Positions 1 through 5,462 of a DNA stretch of 12,778 nt are shown here, one piece after another. Each line of letters begins with the position of its first letter. The stretch's first letter is position 1. Source of the DNA: 2-02-FULL-43-13 sp043813805 (GTDB lineage: Bacteria; Patescibacteriota; Minisyncoccia; Minisyncoccales; MHMH01); assembly GCA_043813805.1 (NCBI GenBank), contig JBDRKR010000001.1, positions 1-12,778 on the forward strand. The letters are read 5' to 3'. The position numbers were made by a program, and so were the translations under genes. Under the pieces are notes generated by a model that was not told the DNA's origin, made no database searches, and worked only from the letters and a program-made list of their open reading frames with translations.

Positions 1-1043
1 ACCAGCGTCTGGTTTTCATACAATGTTTCAAACAGTCCCTTGCCGGCGTTAAACTTTAAATTATAAGCGACAAAATCAATAGCCGTACCTATGCTTTCGA
101 GTGTTTTGTTTGTCTTTTTGCTGTTTTTAATGTATTTATCAAGCTCTTCGCAAACAGACCTGTCGGAAAGCCCGGCTACGGCCGGCAGGGCGGGATTGGA
201 ATAGTCTTCGCAAATCCACCTGGCTGTTTCATAAGCTAACATGCCGGCGCAGGTTTGGCTGTCTAACCCTTCTATATAAGGGTTGAGATGCAGAGAGATG
301 TAGGGGTCAACCAGTGTCTTTTTATTCTTAATGACAACCGGATTGTGGTGGTCGATAACGATTATCTCAAAGCCAAGGGATTTTAAGGCTTTCAATCCGA
401 AAACATCTTCACAGCTTGATCCGTTGTCCAAAACAATAATCAGGGGTTTTTTCTGGCCGTGTCCTTCGATAATTCTTTTTATCAAAACAACGTCTCTTAA
501 GACATCGTTGATGTCGTAAAAAGGCGTTCTGCTCGGGGAACGATAAAGATTGTATTCGGGGCTCACGCCTATTTTTTCCATGAACATCTTACATGATTGT
601 TCAATAGCCATACCGGCGTTGATGCCATCAGAATCCGCATGGTGTCTGATGCTTATCGGCTGGTTTTCCAATATTGCTTTTCTTATTCTTTTTGCAATTT
701 TGTAGAAATAAGGCCTTAGTTTCTCAAACCTCTTTGATTCAATGCTGAACTTGGTGTTTATTGGTTCGCTGTTTTTTTCTATAACTGGGCCGAAATCAGT
801 TTTTGACTCTCTCAGATTGTCGACTTCTATCTGCAGTTTACCGGCCCGTTCGTTCACATAGCCCGATATTTCGATGACGTCATCGACTTTAAAATTAGAA
901 TCTTTAATAACAGCATCAACATTGCCGTAGCCGTCGCTTACAGTAAAGATGACCGGACCGGGCTGGGTCTTTCTCATTATTTTTACGCTTCCCACGTAAT
1001 GATCGCCGTCCTTAAGATCGATTATATTTTTGTTGTTTTCCAT
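1..1043 (-). CDS. OB-fold/DHH-family phosphoesterase (RecJ-like), C-terminus missing
   Basis: This is the 5' part (347 codons) of a minus-strand gene that leaves the window at base 1. Residues about 15-75 look like an OB-fold nucleic-acid-binding domain (VGSVKIMRKTQPGPVIFTVS, then an ISGYV strand). The DHH phosphoesterase core follows: motif I HHADSDG (134-140), motif II LDNGSS (205-210), motif III IDHHNP (230-235) and motif IV GLSDRS with D294. These aspartates and histidines bind the metal ions, Mn or Mg, in this superfamily. A C-terminal DHHA1 substrate-binding domain would lie outside the window. An N-terminal OB fold before DHH is a layout I associate with RecJ-like single-strand nucleases, especially archaeal ones, and not with NrnA or pyrophosphatases. 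Exonuclease activity on single-stranded DNA or RNA is therefore inferred. The start is the first ATG after a strong promoter and has no Shine-Dalgarno sequence. DHH membership is near certain; the exact role is not. Confidence 0.88.
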   Translation of the reverse strand, partial: MENNKNIIDLKDGDHYVGSVKIMRKTQPGPVIFTVSDGYGNVDAVIKDSNFKVDDVIEISGYVNERAGKLQIEVDNLRESKTDFGPVIEKNSEPINTKFSIESKRFEKLRPYFYKIAKRIRKAILENQPISIRHHADSDGINAGMAIEQSCKMFMEKIGVSPEYNLYRSPSRTPFYDINDVLRDVVLIKRIIEGHGQKKPLIIVLDNGSSCEDVFGLKALKSLGFEIIVIDHHNPVVIKNKKTLVDPYISLHLNPYIEGLDSQTCAGMLAYETARWICEDYSNPALPAVAGLSDRSVCEELDKYIKNSKKTNKTLESIGTAIDFVAYNLKFNAGKGLFETLYENQTL

Positions 1044-1053
1044 AATGTGTTTA

Positions 1054-1082
1054 ATCTTATCACGTTTTGCTTCTTGTTTCAA
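1054..1082 (-). promoter_or_regulatory. Promoter of the DHH gene
   Basis: Read on the minus strand, TTGAAA (1077-1082) and TAAGAT (1054-1059) are separated by 17 bp, and a TGA precedes the -10 to give an extended -10. A transcript would begin near 1047, only a few bases before the ATG at 1043, so the mRNA should be close to leaderless. Its -35 overlaps the -35 of the divergent ABC-F promoter. Confidence 0.65.
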
Positions 1083-1102
1083 GGCCTGTTTTATGGTATT
1101 CT
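1074..1102 (+). promoter_or_regulatory. Promoter of the ABC-F gene
   Basis: TTGTTT (1074-1079) and TATTCT (1097-1102) lie 17 bp apart, with TGG just before the -10 forming an extended -10. The predicted start is near 1109 and the ATG is at 1120. AAGGGG (1104-1109) could act as a Shine-Dalgarno if transcription starts early enough. The -35 shares bases with the divergent DHH promoter, so polymerase can probably occupy only one at a time. Confidence 0.55.
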
Positions 1103-1119
1103 CAAGGGGTTGAATTTAT

Positions 1120-2601
1120 ATGAGCACAGAAGAAGTCATTTTAAGATTTGACGAGGTCTCTTTCAGCCACGGCCACAATAAACACATTTTAAATGAGGTT
1201 GATTTTTCGGTAAGAAGAGGGTCCAAGATTACCCTGATGGGCCAGAACGGCGCGGGCAAAAGCACGATTTTCCATCTTATTACGGGCGCTTTAAAGCCCG
1301 ATTCGGGCGCCGTACACTTAGGTCCCGGGCTGACCGTGGCCGCAGCCAAACAGGTTATTCCCCGCACAGAGAGCGAATTAACCTTGAGGGAATTCTTCCA
1401 GAATTGCTTTTCCGTCCAAGGCGGATCCGCCTCAGGCGGAAAAGAAAAAGTTTACGATATCGATCCTAAAATTGACAAGGTTCTGGCAGTCGTTAATTTG
1501 GCGGCCGACCACGAAAGATTGATTAAGTCTTTTTCGGGCGGCCAGCAAGCCAGGCTTCTTTTGGCTTCAGCCATTATCCAAAATCCCGACCTGCTGCTTT
1601 TAGACGAGCCGACTAACAATCTGGATAAAGAGGGCATAACTCACCTTACTAAATTTCTGGTTGATTATCAGAAAACCTGCATTGTCATTTCCCACGACGC
1701 TGATTTCCTGAATACTTTTACCCAAGGCGTTTTGTATTTGGATGTTTTTACCCGTAAAATTGAGCAATATACGGGCAACTATTTTGATTTACTGAAAGAA
1801 ATTACGGCCCGGATCGAAAGGGAAAACAGGCAAAATGCGCAGCTGCAGAAAATAATTTCAGCGAACAAAGAAAAGATGAACTATTTTGCCCAAAAGGGAG
1901 GCAAAATGAGGCTGGTGGCTAAGAAAATGAAGAATAAAGTCGAAGAGATGGAGGAAGCCAAGGTTGACGTCAGAAAGGAGGATAAAACCATCAGATCCTT
2001 TACTATTCCTTGCCAGCAGGATATTGCCGGGGAAATTTTAAGCATTAACTCTTTCTCGGTTGCAGAAAAACACAAGTTCGTCAAAAAGGAAGCCAATATT
2101 TCTCTGAGGAAAAAAGAGAGGCTTCTTTTAATCGGACCCAACGGCATCGGTAAAACCACTTTACTTGAAGCTTTAGCTTCAGGTAAAGCCAAGGGCGCTA
2201 AAATCGCTCCGGGAATAAACGTGGGGTATTACCGCCAGGATTTCTCCACTCTTAATTTTGACGACACGGTTTGGCAATCTTTAAGCTCTTTGGCCGAGGG
2301 TTTGTCCGAAGAGGGTGTGCGAAGTTTGGCGGCCGGATTTTTAATCACCGGCGATTTGATGTATTCGAAAATCGGCAGTTTATCCGAAGGCCAAAAGGGC
2401 TTGGTATTATTGGCCAGGATCGTGATGCAAAAGCCGGGGCTGCTTATCTTGGATGAGCCGACGAACCACATCAATTTCCGCCATTTGCCGGTTATTGCGG
2501 AAGCCCTGGACAGATACGAGGGCTGTATGGTTTTGGTCAGCCACATGCCCGAATTCGTAAGTAAAATCAGGATCGATGAGATTCTCGATTTAGGAAAATA
2601 A
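1120..2601 (+). CDS. ABC-F family ATPase (ribosome-associated, two nucleotide-binding domains)
   Basis: A 493-residue protein with two ABC ATPase domains on one chain and no membrane segment, which defines the ABC-F family. These proteins bind the ribosomal E site and act on stalled or antibiotic-bound ribosomes. Domain 1 has Walker A GQNGAGKS (41-48), signature SGGQQ (139-143), Walker B LLLLDEP with D162 and E163, and H192. A charged, probably helical linker at about 225-290 corresponds to the P-site tRNA interaction motif. Domain 2 has Walker A GPNGIGKT (339-346), signature LSEGQ (421-425), Walker B with D445 and E446, and H475. Odd points are LSEGQ in place of LSGGQ, and DEPTNHIN where most members read DEPTNHLD, so the D-loop Asp is Asn452. 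A Gly/Ser-rich insert at about 101-107 is encoded by a palindromic DNA element. The family is certain; whether it is an EttA/Uup-type factor or a resistance protein cannot be told. Confidence 0.93.
   Translation: MSTEEVILRFDEVSFSHGHNKHILNEVDFSVRRGSKITLMGQNGAGKSTIFHLITGALKPDSGAVHLGPGLTVAAAKQVIPRTESELTLREFFQNCFSVQGGSASGGKEKVYDIDPKIDKVLAVVNLAADHERLIKSFSGGQQARLLLASAIIQNPDLLLLDEPTNNLDKEGITHLTKFLVDYQKTCIVISHDADFLNTFTQGVLYLDVFTRKIEQYTGNYFDLLKEITARIERENRQNAQLQKIISANKEKMNYFAQKGGKMRLVAKKMKNKVEEMEEAKVDVRKEDKTIRSFTIPCQQDIAGEILSINSFSVAEKHKFVKKEANISLRKKERLLLIGPNGIGKTTLLEALASGKAKGAKIAPGINVGYYRQDFSTLNFDDTVWQSLSSLAEGLSEEGVRSLAAGFLITGDLMYSKIGSLSEGQKGLVLLARIVMQKPGLLILDEPTNHINFRHLPVIAEALDRYEGCMVLVSHMPEFVSKIRIDEILDLGK
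1407..1444. repeat. GC-rich palindromic element inside the ABC-F gene
   Basis: Several palindromes overlap here: the perfect 12-mer GGCGGATCCGCC (1420-1431), TCCGCCT-C-AGGCGGA (1426-1440), and outer arms CTTTTCCG (1407-1414) and CGGAAAAG (1437-1444). The segment is read in frame and encodes a short Gly/Ser-rich loop (QGGSASGG) in the first ATPase domain. Its base composition and symmetry differ from the surrounding coding sequence. I read it as an inserted repeat unit. The TCCGCCTCAGGCGGA core looks familiar to me from Parcubacteria genomes, but that is memory and unverified. Confidence 0.6.
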
Positions 2602-2617
2602 TTTAGTGTGATAAAAT
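2589..2617 (+). promoter_or_regulatory. Promoter of the ABC exporter gene, predicted leaderless
   Basis: An extended -10, TGA-TAAAAT, covers 2609-2617; TTTAGG at 2589-2594 (17 bp upstream) is only a weak -35. The -10 ends six bases before the ATG at 2624, so the usual 7-nt spacing would place the first transcribed base on the A of the start codon. The promoter overlaps the stop codon of the ABC-F gene. Confidence 0.5.
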
Positions 2618-2623
2618 ACGAAA

Positions 2624-4393
2624 ATGGATATCAGACTTATTTTTAAATATTATTTACCGCATTTTAAAAAGTACAGAAAAAGTACTTTTCTTGTTTTTGC
2701 GTCTTATACTTTTGCGGTTGTGGGCTCGGGCATGGTGGCTCCGATTCTGTACAAACGGATTATGGATATCGTCTCTTTCGGAGGAAATCCTGCAGAGATA
2801 TCGACAGCACTTATCAATACGGTTCTTTTCCTGGGCGGAGTGCTCATTTTATATAATCTTTTTTACAGGATTGCCGATTACATGATGTCGTACTCGCAGA
2901 GCCATATGCTGAAGAACGTTGCCGATGACGCGTTTGCCAGATTGGAGCGGCATTCTTACGAATTTTTTTCAAATACTTTTACCGGCACGCTTGTTGCTAA
3001 AGTGCGGCGCTATGTCAACGCATTCGAAACAATCTACGATCAATTTGTCTTTGCGGTGTGGATGAATGGGTTAAGTCTTCTTTTCGGGCTTGCGGTACTC
3101 ACTTATTTTTCACTGCCTCTCGGAATAGTCTTATTCATATGGCTCGTTCTTTATGTGGGGATTACGGCGCTTTTTGTAAAGAAAAAACTTAAAAAAGACC
3201 TGTTGACCGCGGAAGCCAACTCAATGACTACCGGAGTATTGTCAGACGCCATCACAAACATGCTGAATGTAAAAATGTTCGCGTCGCACACCAGAGAATT
3301 GTCGCACTTTACCGATGCCACCGACCTTGAAGAGAAACGACGGAGAGACGCGTGGTATTTTCAGAATACGCAATTTTTGTTTCAGGGATATTTTATCGCT
3401 CTTTTTGAGTTCGCCGGCATGTTTGCGGCTATCCATCTCTGGCTGAACGGCTCGATTTCTGCAGGCACAATCATTCTTATGCAGATATACATTTTTACCT
3501 CATTTGATGTCGTCTGGAATATCGGGCGCAATTCCACAAAAGTTATGAGAGCCTTGGCTGAAGCAAAAGAAATGGTTGATATTTTCGAAAAACCGGTCGC
3601 GGTTAAGGATCCGCAAAATCCGGAGAAATGCAAAATCAGGAAAGGAAAAATTGAAATCAAAAACATCTCTTTTCTGTATGGAGAGGAAGAGGGAGAGGGA
3701 ACGGCGGTTTTCAAGAGATTTTCACTTCGTATCTCAGCGGGAGAAAAGATTGGTTTGGTCGGCCCGTCCGGCGCCGGTAAAACCACCATCACTAAGCTCT
3801 TACTGCGGTTTGCCGATGTACAGGATGGAAAAATCCTGATTGATGGCCAGGATATCTCGCGCATAACGCAAAGCGATCTGCGTTCTAAGATCGCTTACGT
3901 GCCGCAAGATCCGATACTTTTTCACCGCACGCTCAGGGAAAATATTTCGTATTCCAATCCGGACGCAAAAGAAGAGGAGATTATTGATGCCGCAAAACGC
4001 TCCCGCGCTCACGAATTTATCAAAAGTTTCTCCAAGGGTTATAACACCTATGTCGGCGAACGGGGAGTTAAACTTTCCGGAGGCGAACGCCAGAGAGTAG
4101 CTATAGCGCGAGCCATGCTCAAAGACGCACCCGTTCTGATACTGGACGAGGCGACGAGCTCCCTTGACTCAATCAGCGAACAGCATATTCAGGAAGCTTT
4201 TGATGAGCTTATGAAGGGGCGCACCACTCTTGTGATTGCTCACCGTTTGAGTACTATTCAGAAGATGGACCGCATTATCGTATTTGATCAGGGCGCTGTA
4301 GTTGAAGACGGAACGCATAAGAAACTCATCGCAAAAAAAGGCCTTTATTATAGGCTCTGGAAACAGCAAAGCCATGGTTTTATGGGAGAGTAG
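2624..4393 (+). CDS. MsbA/LmrA-like ABC exporter (fused transmembrane and ATPase domains)
   Basis: A 589-residue half-transporter of the type IV ABC exporter fold, which works in the inner membrane as a dimer. The N-terminal ~320 residues hold about six hydrophobic helices, at roughly 20-45, 62-85, 138-160, 163-188, 252-275 and 278-300. The C-terminal ATPase has Walker A GPSGAGKT (380-387), Q-loop Gln428, signature LSGGE (484-488), Walker B LILDEA with D508 and E509, and H-loop His540. Length and order match MsbA, LmrA and BmrA, which flip lipids or expel drugs; the substrate cannot be read from sequence. The gene lies 22 bp after the ABC-F gene, has its own extended -10 promoter and ends in a hairpin terminator, so it is probably its own transcription unit. 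There is no Shine-Dalgarno. Confidence 0.93.
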   Translation: MDIRLIFKYYLPHFKKYRKSTFLVFASYTFAVVGSGMVAPILYKRIMDIVSFGGNPAEISTALINTVLFLGGVLILYNLFYRIADYMMSYSQSHMLKNVADDAFARLERHSYEFFSNTFTGTLVAKVRRYVNAFETIYDQFVFAVWMNGLSLLFGLAVLTYFSLPLGIVLFIWLVLYVGITALFVKKKLKKDLLTAEANSMTTGVLSDAITNMLNVKMFASHTRELSHFTDATDLEEKRRRDAWYFQNTQFLFQGYFIALFEFAGMFAAIHLWLNGSISAGTIILMQIYIFTSFDVVWNIGRNSTKVMRALAEAKEMVDIFEKPVAVKDPQNPEKCKIRKGKIEIKNISFLYGEEEGEGTAVFKRFSLRISAGEKIGLVGPSGAGKTTITKLLLRFADVQDGKILIDGQDISRITQSDLRSKIAYVPQDPILFHRTLRENISYSNPDAKEEEIIDAAKRSRAHEFIKSFSKGYNTYVGERGVKLSGGERQRVAIARAMLKDAPVLILDEATSSLDSISEQHIQEAFDELMKGRTTLVIAHRLSTIQKMDRIIVFDQGAVVEDGTHKKLIAKKGLYYRLWKQQSHGFMGE

Positions 4394-4423
4394 AAATGAA
4401 AGAGGTTTGGCCCCTTTCATTTT
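4394..4423 (+). terminator. Hairpin terminator after the ABC exporter gene
   Basis: Arms AAATGAAAGAGG (4394-4405) and CCCCTTTCATTT (4411-4422) pair around a 5-nt loop with one mismatch. The T-run is short (four T at 4420-4423), so it may be a leaky intrinsic terminator. It starts right after the stop codon and precedes the greA promoter. Confidence 0.6.
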
Positions 4424-4459
4424 AAAGACCGCTTGGAAGGGCGATTTTTTGCTTATTCG

Positions 4460-4468
4460 TGGTAAAAT
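4460..4468 (+). promoter_or_regulatory. greA promoter (extended -10)
   Basis: TGG-TAAAAT is an extended -10 with no good -35 at the right distance. The box ends 10 nt before the ATG at 4479, predicting a start near 4475 and a leader of about four bases. It supports ATG 4479 as the true start over upstream in-frame ATGs that overlap the exporter gene. Confidence 0.55.
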
Positions 4469-4478
4469 AAAGAGTACC

Positions 4479-4931
4479 ATGGTAAAACACTTAACCCCAG
4501 AGGGGCTGGAAAAATTAAATAAGGAACTGGTTCACTTAAAGACGGTGGTCCGCAAAGAGGTGCAATTAAGAATCCGGCAGTCGGCGGCTTTTGGCGACTT
4601 GAAAGAAAACGCCGGATATCATGCGGCAAAAGAAGACCAGTCGTTTATTGAAGGAAGGATTGTCCAATTGCAAGATATTATCAACCAAACCCAAGTTATA
4701 GAAAAGAAACAAGGGGGAGGGATCCAGATTGGATCCGTTGTTTATCTTAAGTCCGGTGACGGCGAGGACAAATACCAGATCGTCGAACCCGAAGAAGCCG
4801 ATATTATGGCCGGCAAGATTTCTTTAAAATCGTCTTTGGGCGCCTCTCTTTTGGGCAAAAAGCAAGGCGATATTGTTAAGTTTGTTACCCCGGACGGGGT
4901 CAAGGAGTGCCGAATAACCAAGATTGATTAA
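4479..4931 (+). CDS. greA: Transcription elongation factor GreA
   Basis: A 150-residue GreA/GreB family protein, close to the usual ~158. It enters the secondary channel of RNA polymerase and stimulates cleavage of backtracked transcripts. The N-terminal antiparallel coiled coil (about 6-75) carries the tip motif FGDLKENAGYHAAKE, with the acidic pair D40 and E43 that positions the catalytic metal. The second Glu of the common ENAEY motif is Gly45 here. The C-terminal FKBP-like domain includes SLGASLLGKKQGD (119-131). I chose ATG 4479 because the protein then begins VKHLTPEGLEKLNKEL, as GreA proteins do, and because a promoter lies just upstream. The longer in-frame reading from 4302 would overlap the exporter gene. 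The gene appears monocistronic and is convergent with the small gene at 5023-5322. Confidence 0.95.
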   Translation: MVKHLTPEGLEKLNKELVHLKTVVRKEVQLRIRQSAAFGDLKENAGYHAAKEDQSFIEGRIVQLQDIINQTQVIEKKQGGGIQIGSVVYLKSGDGEDKYQIVEPEEADIMAGKISLKSSLGASLLGKKQGDIVKFVTPDGVKECRITKID

Positions 4932-4967
4932 TAATCGACGTCCGACGTCGATCATCATCGATCATTA
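4930..4967. repeat. Palindromic sequence after greA
   Basis: Directly after the greA stop, ATCGACGT (4934-4941) and ACGTCGAT (4945-4952) form a perfect 8-bp stem with a 3-nt loop. A larger alternative pairs TAATAATCGA (4930-4939) with TCGATCATTA (4958-4967) with one mismatch. No T-run follows, so it is not a classic terminator by itself. It could protect the mRNA 3' end or be another dispersed palindrome. Confidence 0.45.
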
Positions 4968-4971
4968 AAAC

Positions 4972-5002
4972 AAAAAAACAGCCGATTACAGCTGCTTATT
5001 TT
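4972..5002 (-). terminator. Terminator of the small coiled-coil gene, possibly bidirectional
   Basis: On the minus strand, AGCAGCT and GGCTGTT form a 7-bp stem, including two G-U pairs, around a 6-nt loop (4977-4996). An uninterrupted run of T follows (complement of the A-run at 4972-4978). This is an intrinsic terminator for the gene ending at 5023. Read on the plus strand, the same hairpin is followed by TATTTT and could also stop greA transcription. Confidence 0.65.
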
Positions 5003-5022
5003 AAAAATAAATAGAGTAATAA

Positions 5023-5322
5023 TTAAGATTCTAACTTAATTCCAACTTTAGCGGCTATTTGATCGATCCATTTTTCCAATCTGTCAACCTTTGATCCTAA
5101 AGAGATTTGTTCGTCATGATAAATTACAAAAGATTTAGCTAATTTGTCTACAGATACAATTAAGGCCTGGATAGATTCTAGAAGATTAGATACTTCTTCT
5201 TTAAGTTCGTTAAGCTCATCTTTGGTCGCTACTACAGAAAACATATTTGCCAGTTCTGTTTTAGTGGCAAAAATTTCTTTCTGGGCCTCTATAAGTTTTT
5301 GGATATCTTTATCTTCAAGCAT
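5023..5322 (-). CDS. Small coiled-coil protein of unknown function
   Basis: A 99-residue, soluble, highly charged protein. It begins MLEDKDIQKLIEAQKEIFAT and contains heptad-like stretches at about 35-90 (NELKEEVSNLLESIQ, VDKLAKS, LGSKVDRLEKWIDQIAAKVG). No catalytic motif, signal peptide or membrane segment is visible. I recall similar short coiled-coil proteins with ATKDEL- and W-IxQIAxKVG-like endings as frequent hypotheticals in Patescibacteria, but no function is known to me. The gene is real by context: an excellent promoter (TTGACA, 16 bp, TATAAT) lies immediately upstream and a good intrinsic terminator downstream, so it is a strong stand-alone unit between greA and the helicase gene. 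The predicted transcript starts about five bases before the ATG and there is no Shine-Dalgarno. It may oligomerise as a helical bundle. Confidence 0.8.
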   Translation of the reverse strand: MLEDKDIQKLIEAQKEIFATKTELANMFSVVATKDELNELKEEVSNLLESIQALIVSVDKLAKSFVIYHDEQISLGSKVDRLEKWIDQIAAKVGIKLES

Positions 5323-5333
5323 GGTATATTTTT

Positions 5334-5361
5334 ATTATAAACCCCAAAAAACGAGTGTCAA
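5334..5361 (-). promoter_or_regulatory. Strong consensus promoter of the small coiled-coil gene
   Basis: On the minus strand, a perfect TTGACA (5356-5361) and a perfect TATAAT (5334-5339) are separated by 16 bp. It is the best sigma-70-type promoter in the window. The predicted start near 5327 leaves a leader of about five bases before the ATG at 5322. Confidence 0.8.
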
Positions 5362-5395
5362 GGATTTACTGAACACCCGAGGTTCGATAAATATT

Positions 5396-5429
5396 AAAGC
5401 GGTTTAGCAACAACAAGCTAAGCCGCTTT
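5396..5429. terminator. Strong hairpin upstream of the helicase promoter
   Basis: AAAGCGGTTTAGC (5396-5408) and GCTAAGCCGCTTT (5417-5429) form a 13-bp stem with one G-U pair around the A/C-only loop AACAACAA. On the plus strand it is followed by TCGTTTATT, a poor U-tract; on the minus strand by AATATTTAT. It may insulate the helicase promoter, which begins 12 bases later, from read-through. A protein-binding palindrome or dispersed repeat is equally possible. Confidence 0.45.
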
Positions 5430-5440
5430 TCGTTTATTCA

Positions 5441-5449
5441 TGCTAAAAT
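5441..5449 (+). promoter_or_regulatory. Helicase-nuclease promoter (extended -10)
   Basis: TGC-TAAAAT is an extended -10; no convincing -35 is present 16-18 bp upstream, where the hairpin arm lies. The predicted start is near 5456. The upstream ATG at 5448 lies within this -10 box, so it cannot be the start on transcripts from this promoter; ATG 5463 fits. Confidence 0.55.
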
Positions 5450-5462
5450 GAAGAATACTAGC

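Noticed and set aside
1..1043. Archaeal (DPANN) origin of the window, suggested by the OB-DHH gene
   Set aside because: GreA, RarA, XseA/XseB and the sigma-70-type promoters are bacterial.
3382..3864. 160-codon minus-strand open frame inside the ABC exporter gene
   Set aside because: Antisense shadow of a gene with complete ATPase motifs; its product is Ser/Pro-rich with no recognisable domain.
4302..4478. Longer greA reading with 59 extra N-terminal residues
   Set aside because: It overlaps the ABC exporter gene in another frame and runs through its terminator and the greA promoter; GreA homology begins at 4479.
5381..5387. GGTTCGA resembling a tRNA T-loop
   Set aside because: No matching acceptor, anticodon or D-arm pairing around it.
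5448..5462. Upstream in-frame ATG as the helicase-nuclease start
   Set aside because: It lies inside the extended -10 box (5441-5449), and the added residues KNTS have no family support; ATG 5463 gives the usual N-terminus.
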